Origin: Adhaeribacter radiodurans
GTDB lineage: Bacteria; Bacteroidota; Bacteroidia; Cytophagales; Hymenobacteraceae
DNA: 64,000 nucleotides
Direction of reading: 5' to 3'
NCBI RefSeq assembly: GCF_014075995.1
Contig: NZ_CP055153.1
Location: forward strand, 6,572,001 to 6,636,000
Part shown: positions 52,922-61,574 of the stretch, one piece after another
Numbering within the stretch: position 1 is the first letter of the stretch
Layout: every line of letters begins with the position of its first letter
Position numbers and translations under genes: made by a program
Notes under the pieces: generated by a model
The model's input: the letters and a program-made list of their open reading frames with translations, nothing else
Databases searched by the model: none
What the model was told of the DNA's origin: nothing

Positions 52922-55900
52922 ATGATCTCCAATTTTTCAAAGTTGTATTTACTGATAATACTGATTTTAGCTCTGCCGAATATTGGCTGGGCACAAAATA
53001 CTGCAACTGTTAGCAGCGAAAAGCAAAATGACTCAAAGGTAGTACATACTATTTTTTTAGTGGGAAATACAGGTGCTCCAGCGGATACTGGTGCCGGATC
53101 AAAGCTTCAGTTACTAAAAAAACAGTTACAAACAGCCGGAAAAGCCAGTAATCTGGTGTTTATAGGAAATACATTTTATCCCCGTTTATTACCACCGGTT
53201 AATGATCCGCAACGGATGGCGGCCGAGCAAGCCTTAAAAGCGCAGCTAAATAGCTTAAAAGGATATCCCGGCCAAGTTCATATTATTCCCGGCGATCATG
53301 AGTCAAAGAAAGATAAAAATAATGCCGAACGACACGCGCGCAATCAGGAGCAATTTATTCGGGAATACCTGCAAAACGAAGGTATTTTTTTGCCGGAAAG
53401 CGGTTGCCCGGGGCCGGAGCTAATTGAAATTAACGAAAATCTCTTACTCGTATTACTGGATACAAAATGGTTTTTACCCCGTAGCCCTAAAATAAACGAA
53501 GATTTAGGATGTTCGGCAAACAGTGCCGCCGCTGCTCTGGCCGAAGTAGATGATATTTTAAAAAGTAATCCGCAAAAGCAAGTTGTAATAGCCTCACACA
53601 TTGCCCAGGATATTAAGCCTTTTACGTACCGGGCTTTTCAGAAAGGTTACGCCGAAATTTTCCGGCAGCATGCAGGCTTAATTTACGCCGAAGATAGCAG
53701 CCCCGCTTTAGAGTATGCCTGGCAAGATAGTATAAACTACATCCGGACAGGAGTGGGATCACTTACCCGCAGAATAAAGCAAAAAATAGCCCCTCTTTTT
53801 ACTCATCCTCAACCTGGTTTTGCTAAAATTCTTTTTTATGAAAACGGAGAAGCCTGGCTCGAATTCTGGACTGCTGCATCTAACACTGATTTAGCAGGGA
53901 AAATGGCTTTCCGGCGGTTATTAATGCAAAAAGCTACTTTGGCGCAGCTAAACGCAAACATTAAACCAACGCCGGTTCATGATTATGCCGATAGTATGGT
54001 AACCGCAAATGCCAGCAGTTTGTACCAGGTGAGCAAATTTAAACAATGGTTACTAGGTAAGAATTACCGACCGGAATGGATAACTCCTGTTACTTTGCCG
54101 GTTTTTGACGTGAGCAGAGAAAAAGGCGGGCTAAAAGTAGTACAACGTGGGGGCGGATTTCAGACCCGTTCGCTGCGCCTGGTAGATGCAGATGGCAAAG
54201 AGTATGTAGTAAGATCGGTAGAAAAATACCCCATCGAAGCTATTCCACGAGCTTTGCGCCGAACCATTGCGGCCGATATCGTGAAAGATCAGATATCGGC
54301 TTCCCACCCTTATGCGCCTCTTGTAGTGCCCACACTGGCTCAGGCAGCCGGAGTGTATCATACGAATCCTAAATATGTATTTATCCCCGACGATCCACGA
54401 CTGGGTAATTTCCGCACGGGCTTAGCAAACACTATTGCTTTGTTTGAAGAACGTCCGGATGATGACGAATCGCAGGCGCCGCATTTTGGCCGATCTAAAA
54501 AAGTATACAGTACCGAAAAAGTACTCGAAAAAACTCTGGAAGACAACGACGACCAGGTAGATCAGAAAGCAGTGTTACGGGCCCGCCTGTTCGATTTCTT
54601 TATTGGCGATTGGGACCGCCACGAAGATCAGTGGCGCTGGGCCAGTTTTGAAAATGAAAACGGGAAAGGGAAGTATTACCAGCCCATTCCCCGCGACCGC
54701 GACATGACTTTTTTCGTGAACCAGGGGATTATTCCGAAGATTGCCAGCCGTAAGTGGATTTTACCAAAAATTCAGGGTTTCGACGAAGCCATTCGGGATG
54801 TAACTACTTTTAATTTTAATGCCCGTTATTTTGATCGTACTTTTTTAACGGAACTTGCTTTAGAAGACTGGCAAACCGTAGCCGCCGATGTGCAGCAACG
54901 CCTCACCGACGAAATTATTCAAGCAGCGCTAAATAAATTGCCGGCTCCTATTTACAAAATCCGCGGCGAAGCGGCTGTGAGCATTCTAAAAGCCAGGCGA
55001 GCCAGGCTGGTAAAAGATGCCACGGACTATTATAAATTTTTAGCGCGGGCAGTGGACGTAATTGGTTCTAACAAAGCCGAGCTGTTTGAAGTTACCCGTC
55101 AGGACGACGAACACACTTTAATAAGAGTACATAAAATAAGTAAGAGCGGGCAAAAAGAGCAGGTTATATACGAAAGAGTATTTAAAACTTCGGAAACGCA
55201 CGAAGTACGGTTATATGGCCTCGGTGACAACGATCAATTTACGCTAATGGGTTCGGTAAAAAGAGGGATTCTAATCCGGATTATCGGAGGCGAAGGCGAG
55301 GATAGCATAACGGATAACTCCCAGGTAAAAAAAGGCTTCAAAAAAACCATAGTTTACGATACAGCTACCGGCAACCATTTACAGCTCGCTTCGGAAGCTA
55401 AAAACGAAACTTCTGACCGCGACGAAGAAATAAATGAGTACGATCGTAAATCTTTCAAATACAATTACCTCGGTCCGCTGGCGTCTATTGAGTACAACAA
55501 AGACGACGGCTTTTACCTGGGTGGTGGTTTTTTAGCCATTCAGCAAGGCTTCCGAAAAGAGCCCTTTGCCGCTTCGCACCGTTTTGTGGCGAACTATGCT
55601 TTGGCTACTCATTCGTTCTTGTTTAATTATGCGGGCTATTTTACTAAATCTTTAGGAATTTTTGATGTAGCATTAAACCTGGACGTAAAAACCCGGAATT
55701 TTAGCGATAACTTCTTTGGCCTCTCGAACGAATCGGTTTACAACCAAGAATTTGATATTGATTATTACCGCTACCGGTCGGAGCGTTACCATTTTAATGT
55801 TTTGTTAGGTCGCCAGTGGGGCAAATACCAGCAAGTTTTGTTTGGCCCGGCTTACGAATTTGTGCAAGTACAACATAAGACTGGCAGTAAGTTAGAAGAG

Positions 55901-56509
55901 TTTAATCCGAAAGATTTAAGTTCCAATGATCCATTTGCGGGTAAGAGTTACGCGGGCTTGCTGCTTTCGTACGTGTTAGATAGCCGGGATAATAAAACCT
56001 TGCCTAACCGGGGTGCTTATTTTCAGGCAGATATGTCCAACTATTTGGGCACGAACAGCACTTCCACTAATTATTCGCGCATAAATGCGCAAGTGGCTTT
56101 TTTTCAGGCGGTATATTTGCCCTTTAAAGTTGTTCTGGCCGGCCGGGTTGGGGGAGGTACTACGCTCGGCGATTTTGAATTTTTTCAGGCCAATACCTTA
56201 GATGGACTGTATAATGTGCGAGGCTTCCGGCGTTCCCGTTATTCTGGTCGAACCAGTTTTTACAATAACCTGGAAGCACGTATCCGGCTATTCAGTTTCC
56301 AAACGTATTTATTTCCGGGCGAGGCTGGTATTATGGCTTTTCATGATGGTGGCCGGGTTTGGAACGATAAAGAAAAATCAAATAAATGGCACCGGGGTTA
56401 CGGCGGCGGTTTTTGGTTTGCTCCGGTAAACTTAATTGTAATCACAGCAGGATACATGATTTCGGACGAAAACCGGTTGCCTTTAATTAGTGCCGGATTT
56501 TTATTTTAG
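52922..56509 (+). CDS. Pseudo-metallophosphatase / kinase-like / outer-membrane barrel fusion
   Basis: This 1195-residue protein starts with a signal peptide (LLIILILALPNIGWAQ). Residues 40-345 follow the fold of a metallophosphatase, but key metal ligands look replaced: GNTG (Asn49), GNTF (Asn83) and PGDHE (Asp125) stand where GD, GD and GNH are expected, though His126 and His226 remain. The middle (about 400-700) is the same kinase-like domain as the 50868-52061 protein (GGG 410-412, GDWDRH 562-567, PIPRDRD 588-594). The C-terminal ~350 residues form a BamA/surface-antigen-type barrel ending SAGFLF. So it links an envelope domain to an outer-membrane pore. Function unknown. Confidence 0.8.
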   Translation: MISNFSKLYLLIILILALPNIGWAQNTATVSSEKQNDSKVVHTIFLVGNTGAPADTGAGSKLQLLKKQLQTAGKASNLVFIGNTFYPRLLPPVNDPQRMAAEQALKAQLNSLKGYPGQVHIIPGDHESKKDKNNAERHARNQEQFIREYLQNEGIFLPESGCPGPELIEINENLLLVLLDTKWFLPRSPKINEDLGCSANSAAAALAEVDDILKSNPQKQVVIASHIAQDIKPFTYRAFQKGYAEIFRQHAGLIYAEDSSPALEYAWQDSINYIRTGVGSLTRRIKQKIAPLFTHPQPGFAKILFYENGEAWLEFWTAASNTDLAGKMAFRRLLMQKATLAQLNANIKPTPVHDYADSMVTANASSLYQVSKFKQWLLGKNYRPEWITPVTLPVFDVSREKGGLKVVQRGGGFQTRSLRLVDADGKEYVVRSVEKYPIEAIPRALRRTIAADIVKDQISASHPYAPLVVPTLAQAAGVYHTNPKYVFIPDDPRLGNFRTGLANTIALFEERPDDDESQAPHFGRSKKVYSTEKVLEKTLEDNDDQVDQKAVLRARLFDFFIGDWDRHEDQWRWASFENENGKGKYYQPIPRDRDMTFFVNQGIIPKIASRKWILPKIQGFDEAIRDVTTFNFNARYFDRTFLTELALEDWQTVAADVQQRLTDEIIQAALNKLPAPIYKIRGEAAVSILKARRARLVKDATDYYKFLARAVDVIGSNKAELFEVTRQDDEHTLIRVHKISKSGQKEQVIYERVFKTSETHEVRLYGLGDNDQFTLMGSVKRGILIRIIGGEGEDSITDNSQVKKGFKKTIVYDTATGNHLQLASEAKNETSDRDEEINEYDRKSFKYNYLGPLASIEYNKDDGFYLGGGFLAIQQGFRKEPFAASHRFVANYALATHSFLFNYAGYFTKSLGIFDVALNLDVKTRNFSDNFFGLSNESVYNQEFDIDYYRYRSERYHFNVLLGRQWGKYQQVLFGPAYEFVQVQHKTGSKLEEFNPKDLSSNDPFAGKSYAGLLLSYVLDSRDNKTLPNRGAYFQADMSNYLGTNSTSTNYSRINAQVAFFQAVYLPFKVVLAGRVGGGTTLGDFEFFQANTLDGLYNVRGFRRSRYSGRTSFYNNLEARIRLFSFQTYLFPGEAGIMAFHDGGRVWNDKEKSNKWHRGYGGGFWFAPVNLIVITAGYMISDENRLPLISAGFLF

Positions 56510-56630
56510 AAAGTAGCGCCCGAATGGACACCAATTAAAGAGGTTTGCGTATAAAGTTTGCTAATGGCCAAATGGTCCTGTAAAAAAGTAACACAGTAGT
56601 AAAAATTACAAACATTAACGCATAAAACTC

Positions 56631-56897
56631 ATGAAAGATCAACAATTAGAGCATTTGAAAATACAGCCGGAAGATTTGTCGAAAACATTTGAAAACGTAA
56701 TGCACGTTTTTCAGCAAGGAAACACCGAACGGTTACCTGATTTACTGCAGGATGCCGGTAATTTGTTAATGAAAGCCAGCCGTAAGCTAAGCACTACCCA
56801 ATTGGTTTTAGCGGTAGCTGCCTTGGCGGTAGGTGTTATTTTCGTAGCGAAGCGCGTAGAAGCAGAGCTCGAAGAAAATGATAATTCAGGAAATTAA
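56631..56897 (+). CDS. Hypothetical single-helix protein
   Basis: The 88-residue protein has a helical N-terminal part (residues 1-50), one transmembrane helix (about 56-74, LVLAVAALAVGVIFVA) and an acidic tail (EAELEENDNSGN). No family is recognised. It starts 121 nt after the fusion gene, with its own terminator. It could be a small envelope or stress protein; nothing more can be said. Confidence 0.65.
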   Translation: MKDQQLEHLKIQPEDLSKTFENVMHVFQQGNTERLPDLLQDAGNLLMKASRKLSTTQLVLAVAALAVGVIFVAKRVEAELEENDNSGN

Positions 56898-56912
56898 TAA
56901 GCTAAGTTAAAA

Positions 56913-56962
56913 AGCTATAAACAAAAAAGGCTGCCTTAGAGGCAGCCTTTTTGTTTATAGCT
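56913..56962. terminator. Bidirectional intrinsic terminator
   Basis: A near-perfect 22-bp inverted repeat (56913-56935, 56941-56962) with one bulged A and a 5-nt loop lies between convergent genes. Confidence 0.9.
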
Positions 56963-56974
56963 AAAAAGTAACAT

Positions 56975-57235
56975 CTAATTTAGATAGATAGAAAATAATT
57001 CAAACCGATGCGACGCAAAGCTCCAATGGGAGGCAGACGGATGTATTTCCTGACCATCGCGGTTTAAGATAGTAACAGCTACCCCTTCGCTTACATTTAA
57101 AGGTTCGGTAAAACATTTAACAGCATAGATCCGGCCCGCCTCAATCCACTCATCCGGCTCGAAGTTAGGTAAGGAATCATCGATGCAGTGGGCATATAAT
57201 GCCACATATTTGGGAGGAATGTTTAAATTTACCAT
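56975..57235 (-). CDS. Small hypothetical protein
   Basis: This 86-residue soluble protein has beta strands and the segments YVALYAHCIDDS, WIEAGRIYAVKCF and HWSFASHRFELF. It looks like a small, SH3-like domain and has no signal peptide. It ends 13 nt from a terminator. No family recognised. Confidence 0.6.
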   Translation of the reverse strand: MVNLNIPPKYVALYAHCIDDSLPNFEPDEWIEAGRIYAVKCFTEPLNVSEGVAVTILNRDGQEIHPSASHWSFASHRFELFSIYLN

Positions 57236-57540
57236 AAAACTAAAACTATTAAAAATGCCTAAATGTTCCGCTGCAGCCGGGCCATTACCTTATACCAGTT
57301 AGCGACGGTATTTACCAAGTAAGTTAACAAAAGATAGAAACAAATTTTTATAATCAAAAATTATTTCTGGCTTTTTTAAAAAATTTCTTCTTAATCTTTA
57401 TAGCTTTTGTAAAATAAGGAACAAATAAGCTCTTTAATTAAAAATTATCTTTACACCTGCTACTTTCTTCTTAACCGCTAAATTTAGCCTTAACCGGTAT
57501 GGTGTACTGCATACCTTCGGTTTTGAACGATACCAGATAG
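57236..57540. other. Intergenic region with a possible tiny ORF
   Basis: This gap of about 305 nt separates two minus-strand genes. It holds the 26-codon ORF listed separately (57471-57551), which overlaps the end of the following gene. The rest is AT-rich without a recognised signal. Confidence 0.45.
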
Positions 57541-57551
57541 TTAATCTGCAT
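57471..57551 (-). CDS. Possible 26-residue ORF overlapping the preceding gene's stop
   Basis: The ORF starts at ATG 57551, eleven bases inside the 3' end of the zinc-finger-like gene, and stops at 57471. The product, MQINYLVSFKTEGMQYTI plus PVKAKFSG, reads like coding sequence with normal codon choice and little bias to stop codons. It could be a coupled microprotein or a frameshifted tail. Weakly supported. Confidence 0.3.
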   Translation of the reverse strand: MQINYLVSFKTEGMQYTIPVKAKFSG

Positions 57552-58527
57552 CTTGCCGGAAATTGCCAGAGCTATCAAAAAGAAAGCTAAGCGGCTGATT
57601 AGGATTACGCAAAATTTCGTCGGCTGTTATACCCCAGCGCTTCAGCATTTCTTCGAACATTTGGGCATACGCCGAACTAGACCAAGGGTTAAATACCGAA
57701 GCCGTGATGTCGTCGATTAAAGTATCTAATACCAGCGTTGAATCATTGGGCTTAACGGGCCGGACAAAATATTCCGGGATTATGTTTAACAAGTAGCCGG
57801 CATAATACACTTGCGCCGAAAACTCGGCTGCCTGTTTTGCGGATAAGGCATGGCCTTTTAATTGTTGCCACAATCGTTCGAGAGCTTCTTTAATAATCCC
57901 GTTATCCAGTAAGCAACAAATTAGTAAAGTATCGCCCAGTTTCAGGCTAATTACCATGCTGTGCAAATCATCGCGAAATTCAAAAGGTAAATCGCCGGGT
58001 GCATCTGGTTTAAGGGGTACTTTAAAAACTGAGCAAGGTATAAAATCTGAAAATACCATGGGTACCCGAATAGATTGCAGCCCCTTAAAAAACGATTGCA
58101 CCTTATCGAGCATGTACACATCTTCGGTAAGCGGGTATTGAGGGGTAATAAGTGGGTTTTGTTCGGCTATAATTTCGCGGATTAGTAACCCATAAAAAAT
58201 TTTACCCAACCATTTAAAAATTACCTGATCGTCTAGCTCTTGCCAACCGGGTAAGCCTTGAGCAGCAGTAGCTTGCACTTGTTGTTCTAGCGGATCGATA
58301 TAATTTTGCCGACAAACCGAGCAGCATGGAAGCGTTAATTGAGAGTACGTAACAATTTGTTTATCTAAGAGCAACAGCTCCTGATGAGCAAAATTATATT
58401 GAGCCATTAACCAGTCCGGGAAAACCGGAATAGTATCTTTTGGGGTAACAGATTGGCCGCACAAAAAGCAGTTATTTCCAGTAAAAGCTAGTTTATCGAA
58501 GGGGTTATAAAGGGTAAGATCGGTCAT
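57541..58527 (-). CDS. Hypothetical protein with two CxxC (zinc-binding-like) motifs
   Basis: The 328-residue protein has NNCFLCGQ near 19-24 and CCSVCRQNY near 65-75, two CxxC pairs spaced like a zinc ribbon or HNH-like finger. A long helical body follows with no catalytic pattern I recognise. It is soluble. The ATG at 58527 (MTDLTLYNPFDKL) is used instead of a GTG at 58551. It may be a nucleic-acid-linked protein; this is guesswork. No named family. Confidence 0.7.
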   Translation of the reverse strand: MTDLTLYNPFDKLAFTGNNCFLCGQSVTPKDTIPVFPDWLMAQYNFAHQELLLLDKQIVTYSQLTLPCCSVCRQNYIDPLEQQVQATAAQGLPGWQELDDQVIFKWLGKIFYGLLIREIIAEQNPLITPQYPLTEDVYMLDKVQSFFKGLQSIRVPMVFSDFIPCSVFKVPLKPDAPGDLPFEFRDDLHSMVISLKLGDTLLICCLLDNGIIKEALERLWQQLKGHALSAKQAAEFSAQVYYAGYLLNIIPEYFVRPVKPNDSTLVLDTLIDDITASVFNPWSSSAYAQMFEEMLKRWGITADEILRNPNQPLSFLFDSSGNFRQDAD

Positions 58528-58797
58528 TATGTATTTAAAACGTGCCCACAAAGATACAAAATACCTGTTTGTGGAAAGGAACTTTGCGAATAGCTTTGTT
58601 TTATGAGTTTGTATATCAATAGATTAATATCTGCCTGCATTTTAAACTTTTACCACCTGCAACTATTTTTAATTAATTGGAATCTTCGATTTATGGTAGT
58701 ACTACTTTATGTCCGCATATAAATTCAGGAGCGGGCACGGTACTTGTACTTACGATACTACATTAGTATCATTATTCAACCCACATTGATAAAACTT

Positions 58798-59520
58798 ATG
58801 AAATCTTTCTTTTTTTCGTTACTTACTTTATTTGTTATGAGCCAGGTAAGTTTTGGCCAGGTACCGGCTACCCCATCAGCCTTGCCTCCTTTAGTAAACG
58901 TATCGGGCTACGCCGAAGTAAAAGTGCAACCCGATGAAATTAACCTGCAGGTGGCCGTAGAAACGCGGGATAAATCCTTAGACGAAGCTAAAAGACAAAA
59001 TGATAAAAATGTAGCTACTATTTTGGCTTATCTTAAAAAAAGCGGCGTAGATGCTAAAAATGTACAGACAACCTACATGAGTGTGCAACCCATTTACTCA
59101 GGTAATTTCGGCCAGGCTACGCCGGATGTATATACGGCTACTAAAACCATTAATGTACTGGTTAAAAAGATCGGCTCCTTCGACGAGCTATTATCCGGTA
59201 TTTATAAAGCAGGAGCTAACCGCGTGGATGGTATTGATTTTAGAACATCGGATTTACAAAAATACCGCGAACAAGCCCGAAAATTAGCTATTCAGGCGGC
59301 TCGCCAGAAAGCCACTGCCTTAACTGCCGAATTGGGTGCCAAAGTTGGCCGGGTATACTCCATAAATGAGGGAGGAAACAATTATCCTGGTCCTATTGCT
59401 TACGGCCGGCAAGCTAATAAAATGATGGAATCGGCTGCTTTTGATGCCGGTGGACCTACTATTTCAGTAGGGCAGATTATAGTATCTGCTACTATTGATG
59501 TTAGCTTTTTAATTGAATAG
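58798..59520 (+). CDS. SIMPL domain (DUF541) protein
   Basis: The 240-residue protein has a signal peptide (MKSFFFSLLTLFVMSQVSFG) and then the SIMPL domain with VSGYAEVKVQPDEI, VETRDKSLDEAK, and TISVGQIIVSATIDVSF at the C-terminus. SIMPL-domain proteins are envelope or periplasmic proteins with unclear roles in stress. The ATG at 58798 is used; the ATG at 58744 lacks signal-peptide character. Closed by a terminator. Confidence 0.93.
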   Translation: MKSFFFSLLTLFVMSQVSFGQVPATPSALPPLVNVSGYAEVKVQPDEINLQVAVETRDKSLDEAKRQNDKNVATILAYLKKSGVDAKNVQTTYMSVQPIYSGNFGQATPDVYTATKTINVLVKKIGSFDELLSGIYKAGANRVDGIDFRTSDLQKYREQARKLAIQAARQKATALTAELGAKVGRVYSINEGGNNYPGPIAYGRQANKMMESAAFDAGGPTISVGQIIVSATIDVSFLIE

Positions 59521-59537
59521 AATAAGTAATTTTTGTT

Positions 59538-59577
59538 AAAAATGCCCGGTTTAGCCATAGTTAAACCGGGCATTTTT
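59538..59577 (+). terminator. Intrinsic terminator after the SIMPL gene
   Basis: Perfect 16-bp stems (59538-59553, 59562-59577), core GCCCGG, with a T run. Confidence 0.88.
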
Positions 59578-59771
59578 ATTTAGAAATGAAATAAGACTAA
59601 TCTTTTAATAATCAGCCTGTTTATTTAAACATTTTCTTTCAATTAGAGTTAATTAAAATAATATAAGGCTCTTGCAAAATGGCAAATAGTCAGATACCTA
59701 CAGTTTGAATAAGATAAATAAGAATAAAGAAAAGTACGGGTTAAAAAGGAAAATGAAGAATTAACTCGAAT

Positions 59772-60194
59772 ATGCGGTGTCTGTCGGAAAACTTTTTACA
59801 CATTGATTGGGACGAAGAGTATGATATTATTTATCTGGAATGGCATTATTATCCAGGCAGCGAAAAATACCGCGAAAGTTTAGAATTAGCTTTAAATTTG
59901 GCCCGCCGCAAAAACGTAAGGTATGGCATTGCTAATGTTAATCAAATAATCAATCTTATGCCCGACGACCTTACCTGGTTAATTGATACTTGGTTTCCGG
60001 GGCTATTAACATTATCCATCCAAAAAATAGCAATAATTTTACCTTCGGATGCTTTTGAAGAGTTGGTGGCCGTTTATTTAAATAAGTTGAGTATTTCTGT
60101 TTTGCCTTTTGAAATTGAATTCTTCGATCACCCTTATCAGGCGTATGGCTGGGTAAAAAGCGGACTTTATCCTGGCCCGAGTTTATACGTGTAA
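59772..60194 (+). CDS. Hypothetical SpoIIAA/STAS-like protein
   Basis: The 140-residue protein has an alternating beta/alpha layout with YDIIYLEWHYYPGSEKYRES, RRKNVRYGIANVNQI and KIAIILPSDAFEEL. This recalls small STAS-like or SpoIIAA-like domains found in Bacteroidota. No signal or catalytic motif is visible. It is a single gene with a terminator before it. Function unknown. Confidence 0.65.
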   Translation: MRCLSENFLHIDWDEEYDIIYLEWHYYPGSEKYRESLELALNLARRKNVRYGIANVNQIINLMPDDLTWLIDTWFPGLLTLSIQKIAIILPSDAFEELVAVYLNKLSISVLPFEIEFFDHPYQAYGWVKSGLYPGPSLYV

Positions 60195-60421
60195 ATTCTC
60201 TTTTGCTCCGGAATTAAAATATATAAGCGTAGAATTTAGTGGTAGTTATATTTTTATAAGAAAACTCACAAATTCTCTCTTCCATTCGCCTCCTGTTTTC
60301 AACTAATATTTACTAATTTCTTTTTCTAGAATGCTAAATAGCAATGTTAACGATAGCGTTATACTTATTTTTTAGGGATTACTCTTTTTCTACCCTATTC
60401 TGCTAAGTTTGGAAATTTATT

Positions 60422-60451
60422 TTTGGTATTAAGCAAAAATCAACATCTTTG
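60422..60451 (+). promoter_or_regulatory. Candidate promoter of the KDG catabolism unit
   Basis: TTTG (60422-60425) and CATCTTTG (60444-60451) approach the TTTG/TAnnTTTG pair with an 18-nt spacer, 22 nt before the SDR start. Confidence 0.5.
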
Positions 60452-60472
60452 GCAGCTTAATCGCAATCTAGC

Positions 60473-61234
60473 ATGACAACATCTCCCTTTGATTTATCAG
60501 GTAAACTGGCTTTAGTAACTGGCGGCGGTACCGGTTTGGGTCTAGGAATAGCCGAAGCGTTTATTCAGGCAGGGGCCCGGGTAGTAATTACCGGCCGGCG
60601 GCTGGAAGTTTTACAAGATGCTTGTAAGCAATTAGGGCCAATGGCTAATTGTCAGGTAAATGATGTAGCCGATTTGGCTTCTATTCCGGATTTGGTGCAA
60701 ACAGTGCAACAGCAATCCGGCCCAATTGATATTCTGGTAAATAATGCAGGTATCAATTTAAAGAAACATACTTTAGAAGTTACCGATGCCGAATTTCAAG
60801 CTATAATTCAAACCAATTTAGTAGGTTTATTTGCTTTAACCCGCGAGGTAGCCAAAGGCATGGTGGAGCGGCGCGCCGGTTCTATTATCATGATTACCTC
60901 AATGGCTGCAATGTACGGCTTGCCTTTAGTAACGGCCTACTCTGCTTCTAAATCGGCCGTATTGGGTATGACGCGCGTACTCGCCAGCGACTTATCGCCG
61001 CATGGCGTGCGGGTTAATGCCATTGCACCTGGGTTTATTCAATCGCCAATGCTTTTAAAAGCCTTGGAAACAGATCCGGAGCGCAAACGAAAAGTAACGG
61101 GCCGTACTCCTTTAGGAGGCTTTGGGCAACCTTCCGATATTGGTTATGCTGCCGTGTACCTGGCTTCTGAAGCAGCCCGTTTTGTAACTGGTATTAATTT
61201 ACCGATTGATGGGGGTAACTCCATTGGTTTTTAG
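60473..61234 (+). CDS. SDR dehydrogenase, KduD/gluconate 5-dehydrogenase-like
   Basis: The 253-residue short-chain dehydrogenase has the cofactor loop VTGGGTGLGLGIA, NNAGINLKK, and the catalytic Ser and YSASK of SDRs. The C-terminus MLLKALETDPERKRKVTGRTPLGG, abbreviated here as TGRTPLGGFGQP, is typical of KduD/gluconate dehydrogenases. Beside a KDG kinase and KDPG aldolase, oxidation or reduction of 2-keto-3-deoxy-gluconate at C5, or of a related acid, is likely. The 3-oxoacyl reductase alternative is less likely from context. Confidence 0.87.
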   Translation: MTTSPFDLSGKLALVTGGGTGLGLGIAEAFIQAGARVVITGRRLEVLQDACKQLGPMANCQVNDVADLASIPDLVQTVQQQSGPIDILVNNAGINLKKHTLEVTDAEFQAIIQTNLVGLFALTREVAKGMVERRAGSIIMITSMAAMYGLPLVTAYSASKSAVLGMTRVLASDLSPHGVRVNAIAPGFIQSPMLLKALETDPERKRKVTGRTPLGGFGQPSDIGYAAVYLASEAARFVTGINLPIDGGNSIGF

Positions 61235-61574
61235 ATAACAGCTACCATCTGCCAGTTACCATTTATCATTTACGTGATATTGGAATTAGTTAGAAAAGAA
61301 GAATGGATTAAAAGGTATTATAAGGTCTTAGGGTAGTAGGTCAGTGCTGGTTAATTAGTAATCATATATTTTACTTTAAACTAATTTCGTCGAAGTATTT
61401 TATATTAATCAGAAAAGGACTTTGTTTAAGTGTATTAATCCGGATAAGTCTGCTATTTAGATAAAAAGCGGTATCGTTGCCGGAAAGGTTATCGCAAAAA
61501 AAGTGTTTAGGAAAAGACTTTAGCTTTTGTTTTTACTTTAAATTACCCCATAAAATATTAAAAAATCTACTTTG
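61235..61574. other. Intergenic region, no gene seen
   Basis: This AT-rich gap of about 340 nt precedes the KDG kinase gene. No ORF, terminator or strong repeat was found; the kinase therefore probably has its own promoter here. Confidence 0.45.
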
